Origin: Crocinitomix algicola
GTDB taxonomy: Bacteria > Bacteroidota > Bacteroidia > Flavobacteriales_D > Crocinitomicaceae
Direction: 5' to 3'
NCBI RefSeq assembly: GCF_001661595.2
Contig: NZ_LYPF02000010.1
Span: 1 to 64,000, forward strand
DNA length: 64,000 nucleotides
The position numbers and the translations under genes were made by a program. A model generated the notes under the pieces. That model was not told where the DNA came from, did not search any database, and saw only the letters and a program-made list of their open reading frames with translations. Shown here one piece after another: positions 27,367 through 36,546 of the stretch; within the stretch, counting starts at the first letter, position 1, and every line of letters starts with the position of its first letter.

Positions 27367-27881
27367 ATTAGTGAACAATAATACACCCAATTTGGATTGA
27401 CATGGTTAGTCGAAATACGAAAGTTATGAGTTCCGATTCTTTTAAACCCTTCCTTTTCATAGAAAGAAATGGCACGGTGATTTTCGACCCATGTGTATAA
27501 CCATAAACCTTCTTGCCCATTTAATTTTGCCAAGTCCACATTTTTTTGATAGAGTTTTTTTGCTAAACCCATCCCATGATAATTTGACAACAGGTAAATT
27601 CGGTCCAATTTTGCCGCTGATTTACCCAAATGATTCGGTACAGGCTGATTCAATTTCAAGTTTGAAAATCCAACTAATTCATCCTTATAATAAACTAAAA
27701 AGTAATGATTTTCAGGACTATCAATCTCTTGCATGAACAGTTCTTTTGTATAGTTTTTCTCAAGATAATTATAAATATCACCTTTTGGTGCACTATGCCC
27801 ATGGGACTGCACAAACGTTTGTCTTGCTAGTATTGTTAAACCTTCTACGTCTATTGGTGTTGGTTTTTGGATACGAATCAT
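27363..27881 (-). CDS. GNAT-family N-acetyltransferase
   Basis: A 172-residue GNAT enzyme. The acetyl-CoA-binding motif A is LDRIYLLSNYHGMGLAKKLYQK (V/I-x-x-x-x-R/Q-G-x-G/A form, here NYHGMGLA), followed by LWLYTWVENHRAISFYEKEGFKRIG, which is the motif B signature of the RimI-like subgroup. Substrate unknown. Confidence 0.9.
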   Translation of the reverse strand: MIRIQKPTPIDVEGLTILARQTFVQSHGHSAPKGDIYNYLEKNYTKELFMQEIDSPENHYFLVYYKDELVGFSNLKLNQPVPNHLGKSAAKLDRIYLLSNYHGMGLAKKLYQKNVDLAKLNGQEGLWLYTWVENHRAISFYEKEGFKRIGTHNFRISTNHVNPNWVYYCSLI

Positions 27882-27946
27882 TCTTGAAATTTAGCTCAAA
27901 ATTAATTCTAAATCTTCAATTATCTCTTTTCCGAATACTCAAACAA

Positions 27947-28846
27947 TTATTCTAACGGTAACCGATAAATAAGTCGTGCCTCAAGAGACAGTCCATCTTT
28001 AAACCCATGGATATCATTTTCTCGAGAATCTCCGATATTTATCGGCCCTACTTTACCCCGCACCTGTTGATCATTAGTATACAGCGTATAATTTCGCAGA
28101 ATTGAATGACCCGCCTTGACGTGAAACCAAACATTTTTTCCAATTTCAAACTCAGTATATGCCCATAAATTATTGTCAGAACGATCGAGGTAACCTGGTG
28201 TTTTACTTTGATTTTGATTCGTTCGATAAGAAGCATTCACTCCTTCAAAACGAACACCTGCAACAAGGTTACTATCGCTTTTGTAGGATAAATCAATAGA
28301 TACAGGCAACACCATTTTCACCATAAACACTTCATTAACTGTCCAATTAAATCCAAATAATGGAACGATTAGCGGACCATAAAATTCAGTATTATAATAA
28401 GCCCCGTATTTCCACTCAAACTTTTCACTTCTTGCAGTTGTATTCAATAAAAGTCCACCTTGTTGAAAATGTGAAATATCAACCGAATTGAAATCACTAT
28501 TTAATCTTGAAAACCCCATTAAAATAGTCTTCGACCTTTTATTCCATCGATGCTCTATTCCCATTTGCAAACCATTACTAAAATAAGACGTGCTCCGCTC
28601 CTCATTATCGAGAGAGTGAATCTTTAATTGTTGATGTTCTGCTCCAAAAACGAGTACATTATTCTGGTTAATAACAAGTGGAAATTTAGCATCAAACCCA
28701 AGAATATTCATATGTTTTTGCCCGCCTTTGTTTTCTTGGTGATTAAAAGGAGACGTTCTAAAATAAACATTGGCTAAATCAACCGAATTCTGACTGAATC
28801 CTGATAGAACAAAAAGAGATAAAAGAGTAATTATTAAATATTTCAT
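27947..28846 (-). CDS. DUF6268-like outer membrane beta-barrel protein
   Basis: A 299-residue protein. MKYLIITLLSLFVLSGFSQ is a signal peptide and fixes the start at 28846; the 60 upstream codons are not protein-like. Alternating hydrophobic strands (VLVFGAEHQQLKIHSL, GMEHRW-like turns, FEWKYGAYYNTEFYGP) and the C-terminal aromatic pattern fit a small outer membrane barrel; the overall look recalls DUF6268. A minus-strand -7 element (TAAATTTG, 28871-28864) lies 18 bp upstream. Function unknown. Confidence 0.72.
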   Translation of the reverse strand: MKYLIITLLSLFVLSGFSQNSVDLANVYFRTSPFNHQENKGGQKHMNILGFDAKFPLVINQNNVLVFGAEHQQLKIHSLDNEERSTSYFSNGLQMGIEHRWNKRSKTILMGFSRLNSDFNSVDISHFQQGGLLLNTTARSEKFEWKYGAYYNTEFYGPLIVPLFGFNWTVNEVFMVKMVLPVSIDLSYKSDSNLVAGVRFEGVNASYRTNQNQSKTPGYLDRSDNNLWAYTEFEIGKNVWFHVKAGHSILRNYTLYTNDQQVRGKVGPINIGDSRENDIHGFKDGLSLEARLIYRLPLE

Positions 28847-28943
28847 AGCTTTAATCTTTGTAACAAATTTATGCGGGCAGACGTCAAAAGAATAATTGAT
28901 TAAAGCAGTTAAAAAAAGTAATTTGCGCAAATCGCAAAAACGT

Positions 28944-30029
28944 ATGTTTATGAAAATCACAATCCCTTTTCTGGTATTTATTTTACTTTTTTCAGCATGT
29001 AAAAAAAACAATCCAAAAAAGCTCATTGAACAACGTCATTTTAAAATGGGGTTTACTACTTGGCCCTATGGACCTGAACCGAATGATGTCGCATCGACTT
29101 ACAATTATGTCAAAACCAATGGAGATATTTACGCCGAACATATTGATGATTATATCCCTTGGAATCACTGGATTAATGGAGAACCTTTACCCGAAGAATA
29201 CTCCGCAAATATTGCTGGTAAAATTGCGCAACGTTCATTTGATCAAGAATTATTATTATCAGTTAGTTTTCTAAACAATGCGCGCAACGGTATAAAGGAA
29301 GATTTGACAGGAAACCCACCCATTTATGAAAAACTAAACGACGAAGTAATTGTTGACGCCTATACCAACCATATCATTTATCTAATTGAAGGTTTTCAAC
29401 CTCAATATTTAGTACTGTCAATTGAATCGAATGACTTTCTAATTAACAATCCAGAAGAATGGGAGGATTATCGCTTAGCAATGACAAACGTCAGAACAAC
29501 AATCAAAGCATTATACCCTCACATTATGACATCAGAATCTGTCACCTTACATAATTGGTATGAAAATGATTCAGATAATGCGACAGAAATCACCAAAGAA
29601 ACAGATGAGTTAGTAAATGAAATGGATTTTGCCGCTATAAGTTTTTATCCATTCTTTAAAGGTTTAAACAAACGAAAAGAGTTTCAAAAAGCTTTTGATT
29701 TTTTACATGATCATACCCAGTTACCAATTGCATTTGTTGAAACCAGTCACCTGGCTAATGATTTAAATGTTGAAGGATTAAATCTTCACATCAAGAGTTC
29801 GGAAAAAGAACAAGAAGAATATCTTTCCACCTTACTAATTAATGCGCATAACCACGATTACAAATTCATTATTTGGTGGGCCCATCGTGATTTTGATGCT
29901 TTATGGGAAACTTTTCCTGTATCGCTAAAGGATTTAGGCAAGATATGGCGTGATACTGGAATATTGGATGAAAATGGTGAAAATCGCAAAGCTGCGAAAC
30001 TGTGGACAGAAATTCTAGATCGGAATTAA
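28944..30029 (+). CDS. Lipoprotein, TIM-barrel glycoside hydrolase-like
   Basis: A 361-residue lipoprotein: signal and lipobox LLFSACKK (Cys near 17), start at 28944 or 28950. The pattern GFTTWPYGP near the N-terminus, YLVLSIESNDF in the middle, and FVETSHLAND and FIIWWAHRD near the C-terminus resembles clan GH-A TIM barrels such as GH53, with acidic residues at strand ends (candidate Glu in SIESN and VETSH). Substrate not assignable. Divergent from the barrel gene at 28846. Confidence 0.62.
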   Translation: MFMKITIPFLVFILLFSACKKNNPKKLIEQRHFKMGFTTWPYGPEPNDVASTYNYVKTNGDIYAEHIDDYIPWNHWINGEPLPEEYSANIAGKIAQRSFDQELLLSVSFLNNARNGIKEDLTGNPPIYEKLNDEVIVDAYTNHIIYLIEGFQPQYLVLSIESNDFLINNPEEWEDYRLAMTNVRTTIKALYPHIMTSESVTLHNWYENDSDNATEITKETDELVNEMDFAAISFYPFFKGLNKRKEFQKAFDFLHDHTQLPIAFVETSHLANDLNVEGLNLHIKSSEKEQEEYLSTLLINAHNHDYKFIIWWAHRDFDALWETFPVSLKDLGKIWRDTGILDENGENRKAAKLWTEILDRN

Positions 30030-30057
30030 TTCTGTATTTTAGACATAAAAAAGAGTT

Positions 30058-30816
30058 ATGCGCCCAATTTTTACACTTTTTTTAGTCTTTATATTAAGTT
30101 CATTTCCAGGAGAAAGTCAAATCACGTTTCGACAGGGATTTGATTTAGGAATTACAGCAGCTCAAGCTCCATATATAAAAAGCAATAAAAATGACAAGTA
30201 TACATTTAGAGAATACTATTATCCACTTCTCGGTTTTACGATAGGATATAGACCTCAACTAGAAATTGGGAAACACTTGAGAATCATCTCCGGTGTAAAC
30301 TACAATATAGTCGGTACAAGATTAAGGGTAAAAAGTAAGGGCTATCAAACGTTTTACGACCAATCAACCAATACAATAGAAGACACTTATTATGAATCTA
30401 ATGGTGTAAGGAAACAAACTTTTCATCGCGTTTCCATCCCTATAATTTTTGGATTAAACTATCATATTGGTGAAAAAATAAACCAAACGATTGGTATTGG
30501 ATATAAGGTTAATTATTTTATTTCAGGTAAATATAGGACCCGTACGAACTACGAATCCGAAAAAGAATCAATGTATCCACTCTACGAATATGAAATCAAA
30601 AACGTCACAGATCCGGATCATTACCACCCAGTACAACGATTCAACAACCAAGTCACCATACAACTAACCACTTTATTTAAGGAACGCTATCAAATTGGCA
30701 TTGACTATAATATTGGGGTAAGAATCTACTATTCAGAACACTACTATTGGGAATACAGCACTGGCAACTATATAAATCAAGACCTCTGTTTAACGTTTAC
30801 CTATTTCATTCCTTAA
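30058..30816 (+). CDS. PorT-like outer membrane beta-barrel protein
   Basis: A 252-residue protein with a signal peptide ending near PGESQ, then repeated amphipathic strands (LGFTIGYRPQLEIGKHLRII, FHRVSIPIIFGLNYHIGE, QIGIDYNIGVRIYYSEHYYW). This is the look of PorT-family or OmpW-sized barrels common in Bacteroidota. Follows the glycosidase-like gene by 28 bp, so cotranscription is plausible. Confidence 0.72.
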   Translation: MRPIFTLFLVFILSSFPGESQITFRQGFDLGITAAQAPYIKSNKNDKYTFREYYYPLLGFTIGYRPQLEIGKHLRIISGVNYNIVGTRLRVKSKGYQTFYDQSTNTIEDTYYESNGVRKQTFHRVSIPIIFGLNYHIGEKINQTIGIGYKVNYFISGKYRTRTNYESEKESMYPLYEYEIKNVTDPDHYHPVQRFNNQVTIQLTTLFKERYQIGIDYNIGVRIYYSEHYYWEYSTGNYINQDLCLTFTYFIP

Positions 30817-30820
30817 ACAA

Positions 30821-31036
30821 TCAAGGAAGTACTTCACATTTGAATCCTAACTTATTCATTAGTTGTATAACATATTGCTCGGGCAGAACTGCGGCTAGCT
30901 CAATTCTCATAACCCGATCAACATCTTCTCTATCTACATGCCAATTATAAATTTCAGGAGTTTGACTGAACACTTCGTCGACCAACATCACAGCTTTATC
31001 TGAAATTATATTAGTTTTAAAAATCAAGGGCTCCAT
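30821..31036 (-). CDS. HMA-like ferredoxin-fold protein lacking the metal CxxC
   Basis: A 71-residue protein whose pattern FKTNI ... W-x-V-D ... V-x-R-I-E ... MNKLGFKCEVLP follows copper-chaperone HMA domains of Bacteroidota (FKTNIKCGGC...VD...GF), but the metal loop reads IISDKAV with no cysteines. The only Cys is near the end. Its ATG overlaps the stop of the upstream membrane protein (TAATG), so the two are coupled. A protein-protein or regulatory role rather than metal delivery is inferred. Confidence 0.65.
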   Translation of the reverse strand: MEPLIFKTNIISDKAVMLVDEVFSQTPEIYNWHVDREDVDRVMRIELAAVLPEQYVIQLMNKLGFKCEVLP

Positions 31037-31461
31037 TATTCTTCCTCTGTTTTTTCATTTCTTTTTCGGGAGACATATTCTTCAAAGGCTTTATTCCCTT
31101 CGTCTTCCCAAAATTGGTCATACATTTTCCATTTAGAAATTTCAGCTTTTGCCTCTTCTTTGCACGACTTTGCGATTCCGCGATGCATTTTATGTTTTCT
31201 ACTTTCCTTTTTATGGCTACTTCCACCGCCGCCGCCAAATCCACCAAAGAAGATTTTAGCTAATAAGCAAAGTCCCATTCCTTGCCAAAAAGTAATTATT
31301 GGTAATCCAAACAAATCAGGCATTAACCAGTTCCACAACCACATAAGGATAAAGCCAAAAAAAATGACCAACCCTGAAAATCCGACAATCGCTAATAGTA
31401 CCCAACCCGCTATTTCCCACGGTGAACGACCACTTATTTTCTCTTCAAAAAAATTTCCCAT
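31036..31461 (-). CDS. Membrane protein cotranscribed with ECF sigma factor
   Basis: A 141-residue protein with two membrane helices (about 18-44 and 54-75), a Gly-rich turn (FFGGFGGGGGSS) and a charged cytoplasmic tail (KWKMYDQFWEDEGNKAFEEYVSRK). It starts 10 bp after the sigma gene. Bacteroidota ECF sigma genes are often followed by such a short membrane protein, which may act as its antagonist; this is inferred from position only. Confidence 0.75.
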   Translation of the reverse strand: MGNFFEEKISGRSPWEIAGWVLLAIVGFSGLVIFFGFILMWLWNWLMPDLFGLPIITFWQGMGLCLLAKIFFGGFGGGGGSSHKKESRKHKMHRGIAKSCKEEAKAEISKWKMYDQFWEDEGNKAFEEYVSRKRNEKTEEE

Positions 31462-31471
31462 TTTATCAATT

Positions 31472-32008
31472 TTAATTTTCGTTTTTTTCTTTAGTTAGAA
31501 TTTCATTGAGGATAGCTAAAGCCCGATGTCTTCTAGACATTAATGTTCCTTCAGAAACATCTAATTCTTCTGATAATTCACGATAAGTCATTCGACCAAA
31601 ATCAATGGCTAAAACAACTTCGCGGTACTTCGGTTTTAAAGAAGCGATCGCCATTTTTAAAGCATGCTTCATTCGTTCCGAGTAGGCTTGATCAGCTTCA
31701 TTATACAACCAGTCAATGTATTCTATCAGCTGGTTATCTGCTTCAAATTCTACAGATGATGTTCCTTTACGGGTTCTCATAATATCTACAATTTTATTAC
31801 GAATTGAACCATAAACGAAACCTGCGACGTTGTGGATTGGTGAAGAATTATTTCGCGCGAATAATTTCACTGCAACATCTTGAAGGATATCTTCTGCATC
31901 GCGGTCGGCACTTTCCTCAATTCTGGACTTTACATACTTTTTTAGCAAGCTATATTCCTCACTAAAAAAGACCTTTAATTTATTTTCGTTGTCCAAATTG
32001 GAATTCAT
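31472..32008 (-). CDS. ECF-type RNA polymerase sigma factor
   Basis: A 178-residue sigma-70 family protein with region 2 (EEYSLLKKYVKSRIEES, DAEDILQDVAVKLF, NKIVDIMRTRKG) and region 4 (LKPKYREVVLAIDFGRMTYRELSEELDVSEGTLMSRRHRAL helix-turn-helix). First gene of a three-gene operon with the membrane protein and the HMA-like protein. A TAAGTTTG element at 32017-32010 abuts the ATG too closely to be its promoter if this start is right. Confidence 0.92.
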   Translation of the reverse strand: MNSNLDNENKLKVFFSEEYSLLKKYVKSRIEESADRDAEDILQDVAVKLFARNNSSPIHNVAGFVYGSIRNKIVDIMRTRKGTSSVEFEADNQLIEYIDWLYNEADQAYSERMKHALKMAIASLKPKYREVVLAIDFGRMTYRELSEELDVSEGTLMSRRHRALAILNEILTKEKNEN

Positions 32009-32130
32009 GCAAACTTAGCTTATGCTCTTCTCAACAGTAAAGACGATGATTTTAAAATCTATTGCATTTTTTTTGAACTTTTTTTCAAACACCTACACTT
32101 TCATGCTCTTAATCAACGATTTATTAAAAC

Positions 32131-32193
32131 AAAAAAAGGTTTGACCAATAACTGCGAGAACGAAACGTAAAATTCGCAATTATGATCAAACCT
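32131..32193 (-). terminator. Long-stem terminator at the end of the phosphonate operon
   Basis: On the minus strand AGGTTTGATCATAATTGCG pairs imperfectly with CGCAGTTATTGGTCAAACCT across an about 20-nt loop and is followed by seven T. It lies about 20 bp after the stop of the FAD oxidase gene and would end the transcript that began near 42.6 kb. Confidence 0.75.
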
Positions 32194-32213
32194 CAACGGA
32201 GTACCAAAGTAAT

Positions 32214-33359
32214 TTAACCGTAAATAATATCTATTTGTTCTTTTGCATAACCAGCAGAGGCCGTCATACCTTTACCTCCAATAGCAGTTGATATATAAAT
32301 ACAATCATCAATTGAGTATTCAAATATTTCTTCTCCACCTTTCATCTGGCTATAAAATCCTGACCAAACTTCTGCAATTTCGATTTCTGGCATTGCAAGT
32401 ATTCTCTTTGCTTCGGCAAGTATTTTATCGTTTATGAGTTGCGACTCATCAAATCCAGTGTCAAAACCTATCGCAGCATCCGCATAAACATGAGAATCAC
32501 CAATAATTATACTTCCATCAACTCGTTGTTTAAAAAGTAAGTGGATGCCTAACTCTTGCAATTCCGTATGTGCATTTAAAGGATTAAGTCGCTCATAAGC
32601 GTTGCACGTTTTAAATGACTCATATCGTCGAATGCTAAGCCCAGTTAAAATATTCCCTTTCAAGTCGAAATTAACCGGTTTAGTTGCCATCATTTGTAAT
32701 TTTGAAATTTCAATATTAGCTGATTTGAACAAGGTTGGAAAGAGAAAATTAAAATCACGTCCGTTACAAATAAACGTCTTTTGAGCATTGTACACTTCGC
32801 CATTCGCCAAACTAACCTTTGTACCATTACCTGAAGGTTGAACATTAACGACTGCCGACTGATAACGGAATTCAATCGAATACTGAGCAGATAAATAGTT
32901 TTGAAGAGCAAAGATCATTTTACGCGGTTCGGCCGAGACTTCTTGTTCAAAAAACAACCCTCCAAAAACATAATCCTCTTTAAATCGGTCGGAATAGTTT
33001 AAAACTTGATTTTTGGAAAAAAGTTCAGAAGCATATCCTGTTTCGGCAAATTTTTGACTCATTTCTTCAAGCACATCCATCTCACTTGAATCAGAAGCAA
33101 TGTACAAAGAACCGTTATTACGAATACCTATATCTGTTTTAGATTGTAACTCTTTGTATAATTTTGTACTATATTTTCCGTATTCGTGCCATCTACCGAT
33201 TGGAAAACCGGACGGAACAACTTGTCCAAAATTTCGAACAGTTGCTTCTCTTGGTTGGATATCTTTCTCGAAAACGATTACCTTATAACCTTTTAAAGCA
33301 AGATGATAAGCGTGAAACGTTCCTAACACACCAGCACCTACAATTATTGCATCTACCAT
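32214..33359 (-). CDS. TIGR03364-type FAD-dependent oxidoreductase (aminophosphonate-associated)
   Basis: A 381-residue DAO-family flavoprotein. The dinucleotide-binding motif is IIVGAGVLGTFHAYHLALKG with the acidic end of beta-2 in VIVFEKD; the substrate domain ends in VWSGFYSQMKGGEEIFEYS and the C-terminal FAD contact is GGKGMTAS. From memory the TIGR03364 family occurs beside PhnX-like hydrolases (TIGR03351) and was proposed to oxidatively deaminate an aminophosphonate; the PhnX-like gene here is at 43304. It is the last gene of the minus-strand operon. Confidence 0.83.
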   Translation of the reverse strand: MVDAIIVGAGVLGTFHAYHLALKGYKVIVFEKDIQPREATVRNFGQVVPSGFPIGRWHEYGKYSTKLYKELQSKTDIGIRNNGSLYIASDSSEMDVLEEMSQKFAETGYASELFSKNQVLNYSDRFKEDYVFGGLFFEQEVSAEPRKMIFALQNYLSAQYSIEFRYQSAVVNVQPSGNGTKVSLANGEVYNAQKTFICNGRDFNFLFPTLFKSANIEISKLQMMATKPVNFDLKGNILTGLSIRRYESFKTCNAYERLNPLNAHTELQELGIHLLFKQRVDGSIIIGDSHVYADAAIGFDTGFDESQLINDKILAEAKRILAMPEIEIAEVWSGFYSQMKGGEEIFEYSIDDCIYISTAIGGKGMTASAGYAKEQIDIIYG

Positions 33360-33371
33360 AATTTAATCAAT

Positions 33372-33398
33372 AAGCCGAACCACACTGTGATTCGGCTT
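33372..33398 (-). promoter_or_regulatory. Palindrome between LamG and FAD oxidase genes
   Basis: A 27-bp near-perfect palindrome (AAGCCGAA ... CACACTGTG ... TTCGGCTT) sits in the 51-bp gap. The minus-strand T-run after it is weak, so it could be a leaky terminator, an mRNA-stabilising hairpin or a protein site that lowers expression of the last gene. Confidence 0.6.
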
Positions 33399-33410
33399 TT
33401 AAGCTTATTA

Positions 33411-36400
33411 TTAATTTTTAACGATTTGTTTAGCAACTATTTTTTGAGCTTCAATCATTTGAATGAAGTAAACTCCATTTTCAAATTCATCAAACGCAAT
33501 TTCTATTTTGCTATTTCCACTTACCTCACCAGTTGTCAAGACTTTTCCTTGAGCATTAGTCAGCATCCAAATTCCATCAGCGGGAGCATCTTTGATATAT
33601 AAGATTTCATTCACTGGATTAGGGTAAAATTCAAAACTAAACTCACCCTCATCAATTCCAGTATCATCCAATTCTAAGGTTGAAAAATCAAAAGGACCTA
33701 CCCAATTTGACTCATCAAAGGTACAATTAGACCTAAGGTAAAATTGATAAGCGGTTTCAGGGGTTAATCCAGCTAAAGTAAAAGGTATTTCCGTAGCTGT
33801 GGTCATAACACCAAATTCCACCAAGAACCCTTCAAGTCCCCAAGAGAAAGTCCAATCTGTTCCATTCATTCCATCCCAATTTATTGTTGCAGAATTATCA
33901 GTAATCGGATCAATTACTATATCAGCAGGTTCTTCACATTGAGCAGCGGTAAAAATAAATGGCCCCACCCAAGGGCTGTTACCAGATTCACAGCTATCCT
34001 GAACATAGAATGCATATAACAAATCGCTTTCAACATCTTCTATTAGCTCAAAATCGTCCGTTTGATTGTTTAGGAACTCACCTTCGCCTAAATCAAATCC
34101 CAGCACACCATATTGAATATTTGAAATTCCAGATCCGCCATTTTCCCAATTAATTGTTGCGGTCGATTCTGTGTTCTCTAATAATCCTAAATTAGAAGGT
34201 AATGAACATGACACTCCAACATTTGTAGACAAAATAACTTCAGTGCGATACGCCATAGTATCACCTATCACTTCATTATCCAACACTTCTATACTCGCAT
34301 CATTAATCGACCATATTTCCGCTACTTTAGAAGGACGTTGAATAACAAGCAAATCATCTTCAACCGATTCAGCTTCTGAAAATTCGGTATAGTCCCATTC
34401 GTATTTGTATTTTGCCAATTCTTGTTCATCTTCTTCAGCAATAAAAACTCCGAAATAACCCGCGGTTGACTCTATCAAAGGAAATTCGTCGGGAGTAATT
34501 GGCGCCCCTTCAACACGATAAATGTGCACACCATAAGGATTTTCTTCAAGAACTTTAACAGTTAATTCACCATTGCCTACAAGCGATAAGTTTAATTCCT
34601 CACTTGTCCAATCCACATCATAAAGATGAACCGATTCATCACCAACTGGAGCTCCAGACTCAACTCTTCTATCAATCATCATATCCGTCATCGTTCCATT
34701 TGCTATGTGTCCAGACGCATCTACAACCTCTAAACCTTCAGTTTCATCGAATTGGTAATAAGCGACTAAATTATCCGTACTTGGGTCAAGTTTTTCGCAC
34801 ATCATATCACGAATTTCTTCTGGATTTCGTACTTCGTTCCAAATTCTAACCTCATCGATTTCAGCATTTAAGTGAATCTCTTCATTATCATCTTTATAAG
34901 CTCCTACTGCTAACCAAGAATCTGCATAATCAATTGGACCAGAATTTACCTCAGTTTCAGCCTCTAAATGACCATTAACATATATTTTTTGAATTGACCC
35001 GTCATACGTTCCAACAACATGATACCATCTATCCACCACAAAACTACCTTCAGTTTCAAGATAAGTTAGTGCACCATCTGTAGCTAAAGCAAAGGCAAAT
35101 TTATTGCCATCCCTTGTCTCGATATCCCATCCACGTTCGAATGAACCGTTGTCCTGAAGAAATCCAACTGCCGCATTCCAAGTATTAAAGGTTTTAGGGT
35201 TCACCCAAACCTCTACAGTAATACTATCAACAGGAAGATTTAAAGAGGCAGCCGACACTTTACCATTTGATAAATCCGCCCAGTTATTAGTTCCATTAAA
35301 ATCTAAGCTCATCCCTGCACCGAGGTGATCATCAACCGGTTCTGGCTCACCTAAATAATCAAAACCTAATATAAACTCTGCACTGTTAGAATAGTTTAGA
35401 TTCATTTCATCCTCATCATAGTCTATAGTTGCATCTGCATTAAACCAAGTCATATATGAATTGTCTTGACGATTTGCAAGATATACTTCCTCTTCATGCG
35501 TCAAAGCCTCTTCGAAACTCGCGTATTCATACTTTAAGTCATAAGATACCGATTCACCTTCAATTAAATAAACACCAAAATAATTATCATTTCCGTAAAG
35601 GTTATAAATACCATCATCAGAGTTTGGAGCACCATCTATGCGATAGAATTGTAAACCTAACAATTCACCCGTAAAACCGTTAATTGTGCACGTACCCGTT
35701 GGAGAACTCAATACAAATTCTGCACCATCCCATTCTTCCGAATAAATTGTTGTCACTTCATCCCCAATAGCCGCGCCTGAATAAGACCTATTATCTGCGA
35801 CAAACTCAATAATTTCTCCGTGATAAGCTCCCGTCAACGAAGTAACATTTTCATCGGTCTCTTCATCGAATGTATAATAAAGAATCAAGTCTTCTTCTGC
35901 TCCTGTTAAGCGAGTTGACATATTGTTTCGAATTTCAGATTCCGTTCTTAAGTCCGACCAAATTCGCACTTCATCAAATTGACCCTGATCTTGTCCTCCA
36001 TAAGATCCGGTACCATCCTGTCCTAACTTAAAGGTGTTTTCACTCGCAATAGTTCCTGGAGAAACAGAAATATCTTCAGCCACTTGTAATATACCATTAA
36101 CATAAGCCATCATTTCTCCATCACGATCAAACGTCAAGCTGACAAGATGCCACCGCGATGTAAAATCAATACTGGTTATGTTTAAATCTACTCGCTCTCC
36201 TTCTTCACTTTTGAAATTGATATCCATATTATTTCCGCCCCCTTGTATCGCTATATTCAATCCTGTGTTTGCTCCAGAATCCCAATTTTTATTTGAGAAT
36301 ATTGCAGGATCTCCGGCCACACCGCCAGCACGATACCAAAATTCAAGTGTAAAATCAGTTTCACCGATAGGAAGGTCTCCCATATCGATATGATTTTTGG

Positions 36401-36503
36401 CTACTGCATTTGCCGATAAATCGAAAGCCTCGTTCGGACCTTGAGACAATACAGTTCCAGTTGCAGCAAAAAAGCTTGCTGCCAAAAAAAGTACTTTTTT
36501 CAT
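33411..36503 (-). CDS. Secreted two-LamG, fibronectin-III protein with T9SS signal
   Basis: A 1030-residue protein. Signal peptide to about residue 20; LamG/concanavalin-type domain 1 at about 25-205 (FTLEFWYRAGG, FDEVRIWSDLRTESEIRNNM), domain 2 at about 398-567 (ITVEVWVNPKTFN, DEVRIWNEVRNPEEIRDMM); each LamG is followed by a similar about 180-residue module I do not recognise (starts YSEEWDGAEFVL / YDVDWTSEELNL). Two FN3-like segments near 770-950 (ATINWENGG, ATINWDGMNG) and a T9SS sorting domain (FYPNPVNEILYI) complete it. Probably surface-exposed and glycan- or lipid-head-group-binding. Confidence 0.85.
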   Translation of the reverse strand: MKKVLFLAASFFAATGTVLSQGPNEAFDLSANAVAKNHIDMGDLPIGETDFTLEFWYRAGGVAGDPAIFSNKNWDSGANTGLNIAIQGGGNNMDINFKSEEGERVDLNITSIDFTSRWHLVSLTFDRDGEMMAYVNGILQVAEDISVSPGTIASENTFKLGQDGTGSYGGQDQGQFDEVRIWSDLRTESEIRNNMSTRLTGAEEDLILYYTFDEETDENVTSLTGAYHGEIIEFVADNRSYSGAAIGDEVTTIYSEEWDGAEFVLSSPTGTCTINGFTGELLGLQFYRIDGAPNSDDGIYNLYGNDNYFGVYLIEGESVSYDLKYEYASFEEALTHEEEVYLANRQDNSYMTWFNADATIDYDEDEMNLNYSNSAEFILGFDYLGEPEPVDDHLGAGMSLDFNGTNNWADLSNGKVSAASLNLPVDSITVEVWVNPKTFNTWNAAVGFLQDNGSFERGWDIETRDGNKFAFALATDGALTYLETEGSFVVDRWYHVVGTYDGSIQKIYVNGHLEAETEVNSGPIDYADSWLAVGAYKDDNEEIHLNAEIDEVRIWNEVRNPEEIRDMMCEKLDPSTDNLVAYYQFDETEGLEVVDASGHIANGTMTDMMIDRRVESGAPVGDESVHLYDVDWTSEELNLSLVGNGELTVKVLEENPYGVHIYRVEGAPITPDEFPLIESTAGYFGVFIAEEDEQELAKYKYEWDYTEFSEAESVEDDLLVIQRPSKVAEIWSINDASIEVLDNEVIGDTMAYRTEVILSTNVGVSCSLPSNLGLLENTESTATINWENGGSGISNIQYGVLGFDLGEGEFLNNQTDDFELIEDVESDLLYAFYVQDSCESGNSPWVGPFIFTAAQCEEPADIVIDPITDNSATINWDGMNGTDWTFSWGLEGFLVEFGVMTTATEIPFTLAGLTPETAYQFYLRSNCTFDESNWVGPFDFSTLELDDTGIDEGEFSFEFYPNPVNEILYIKDAPADGIWMLTNAQGKVLTTGEVSGNSKIEIAFDEFENGVYFIQMIEAQKIVAKQIVKN

Positions 36504-36518
36504 AATTGAAAGATGTTG

Positions 36519-36537
36519 TACCTGATTATTTCAGGTA
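36519..36537 (-). promoter_or_regulatory. Intra-operon hairpin upstream of the LamG gene
   Basis: TACCTGA (36519-36525) and TCAGGTA (36531-36537) form a 7-bp perfect stem with a 5-nt loop in the 43-bp gap between the phosphodiesterase and LamG genes. No T-run follows, so transcript stability or processing is more likely than termination. Confidence 0.5.
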
Positions 36538-36546
36538 GATTAAATT

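Noticed and set aside
32010-32017. TAAGTTTG on the minus strand as promoter of the ECF sigma gene
   Set aside because: It ends one base before the ATG, so transcription would start inside the gene; no later start codon is plausible.
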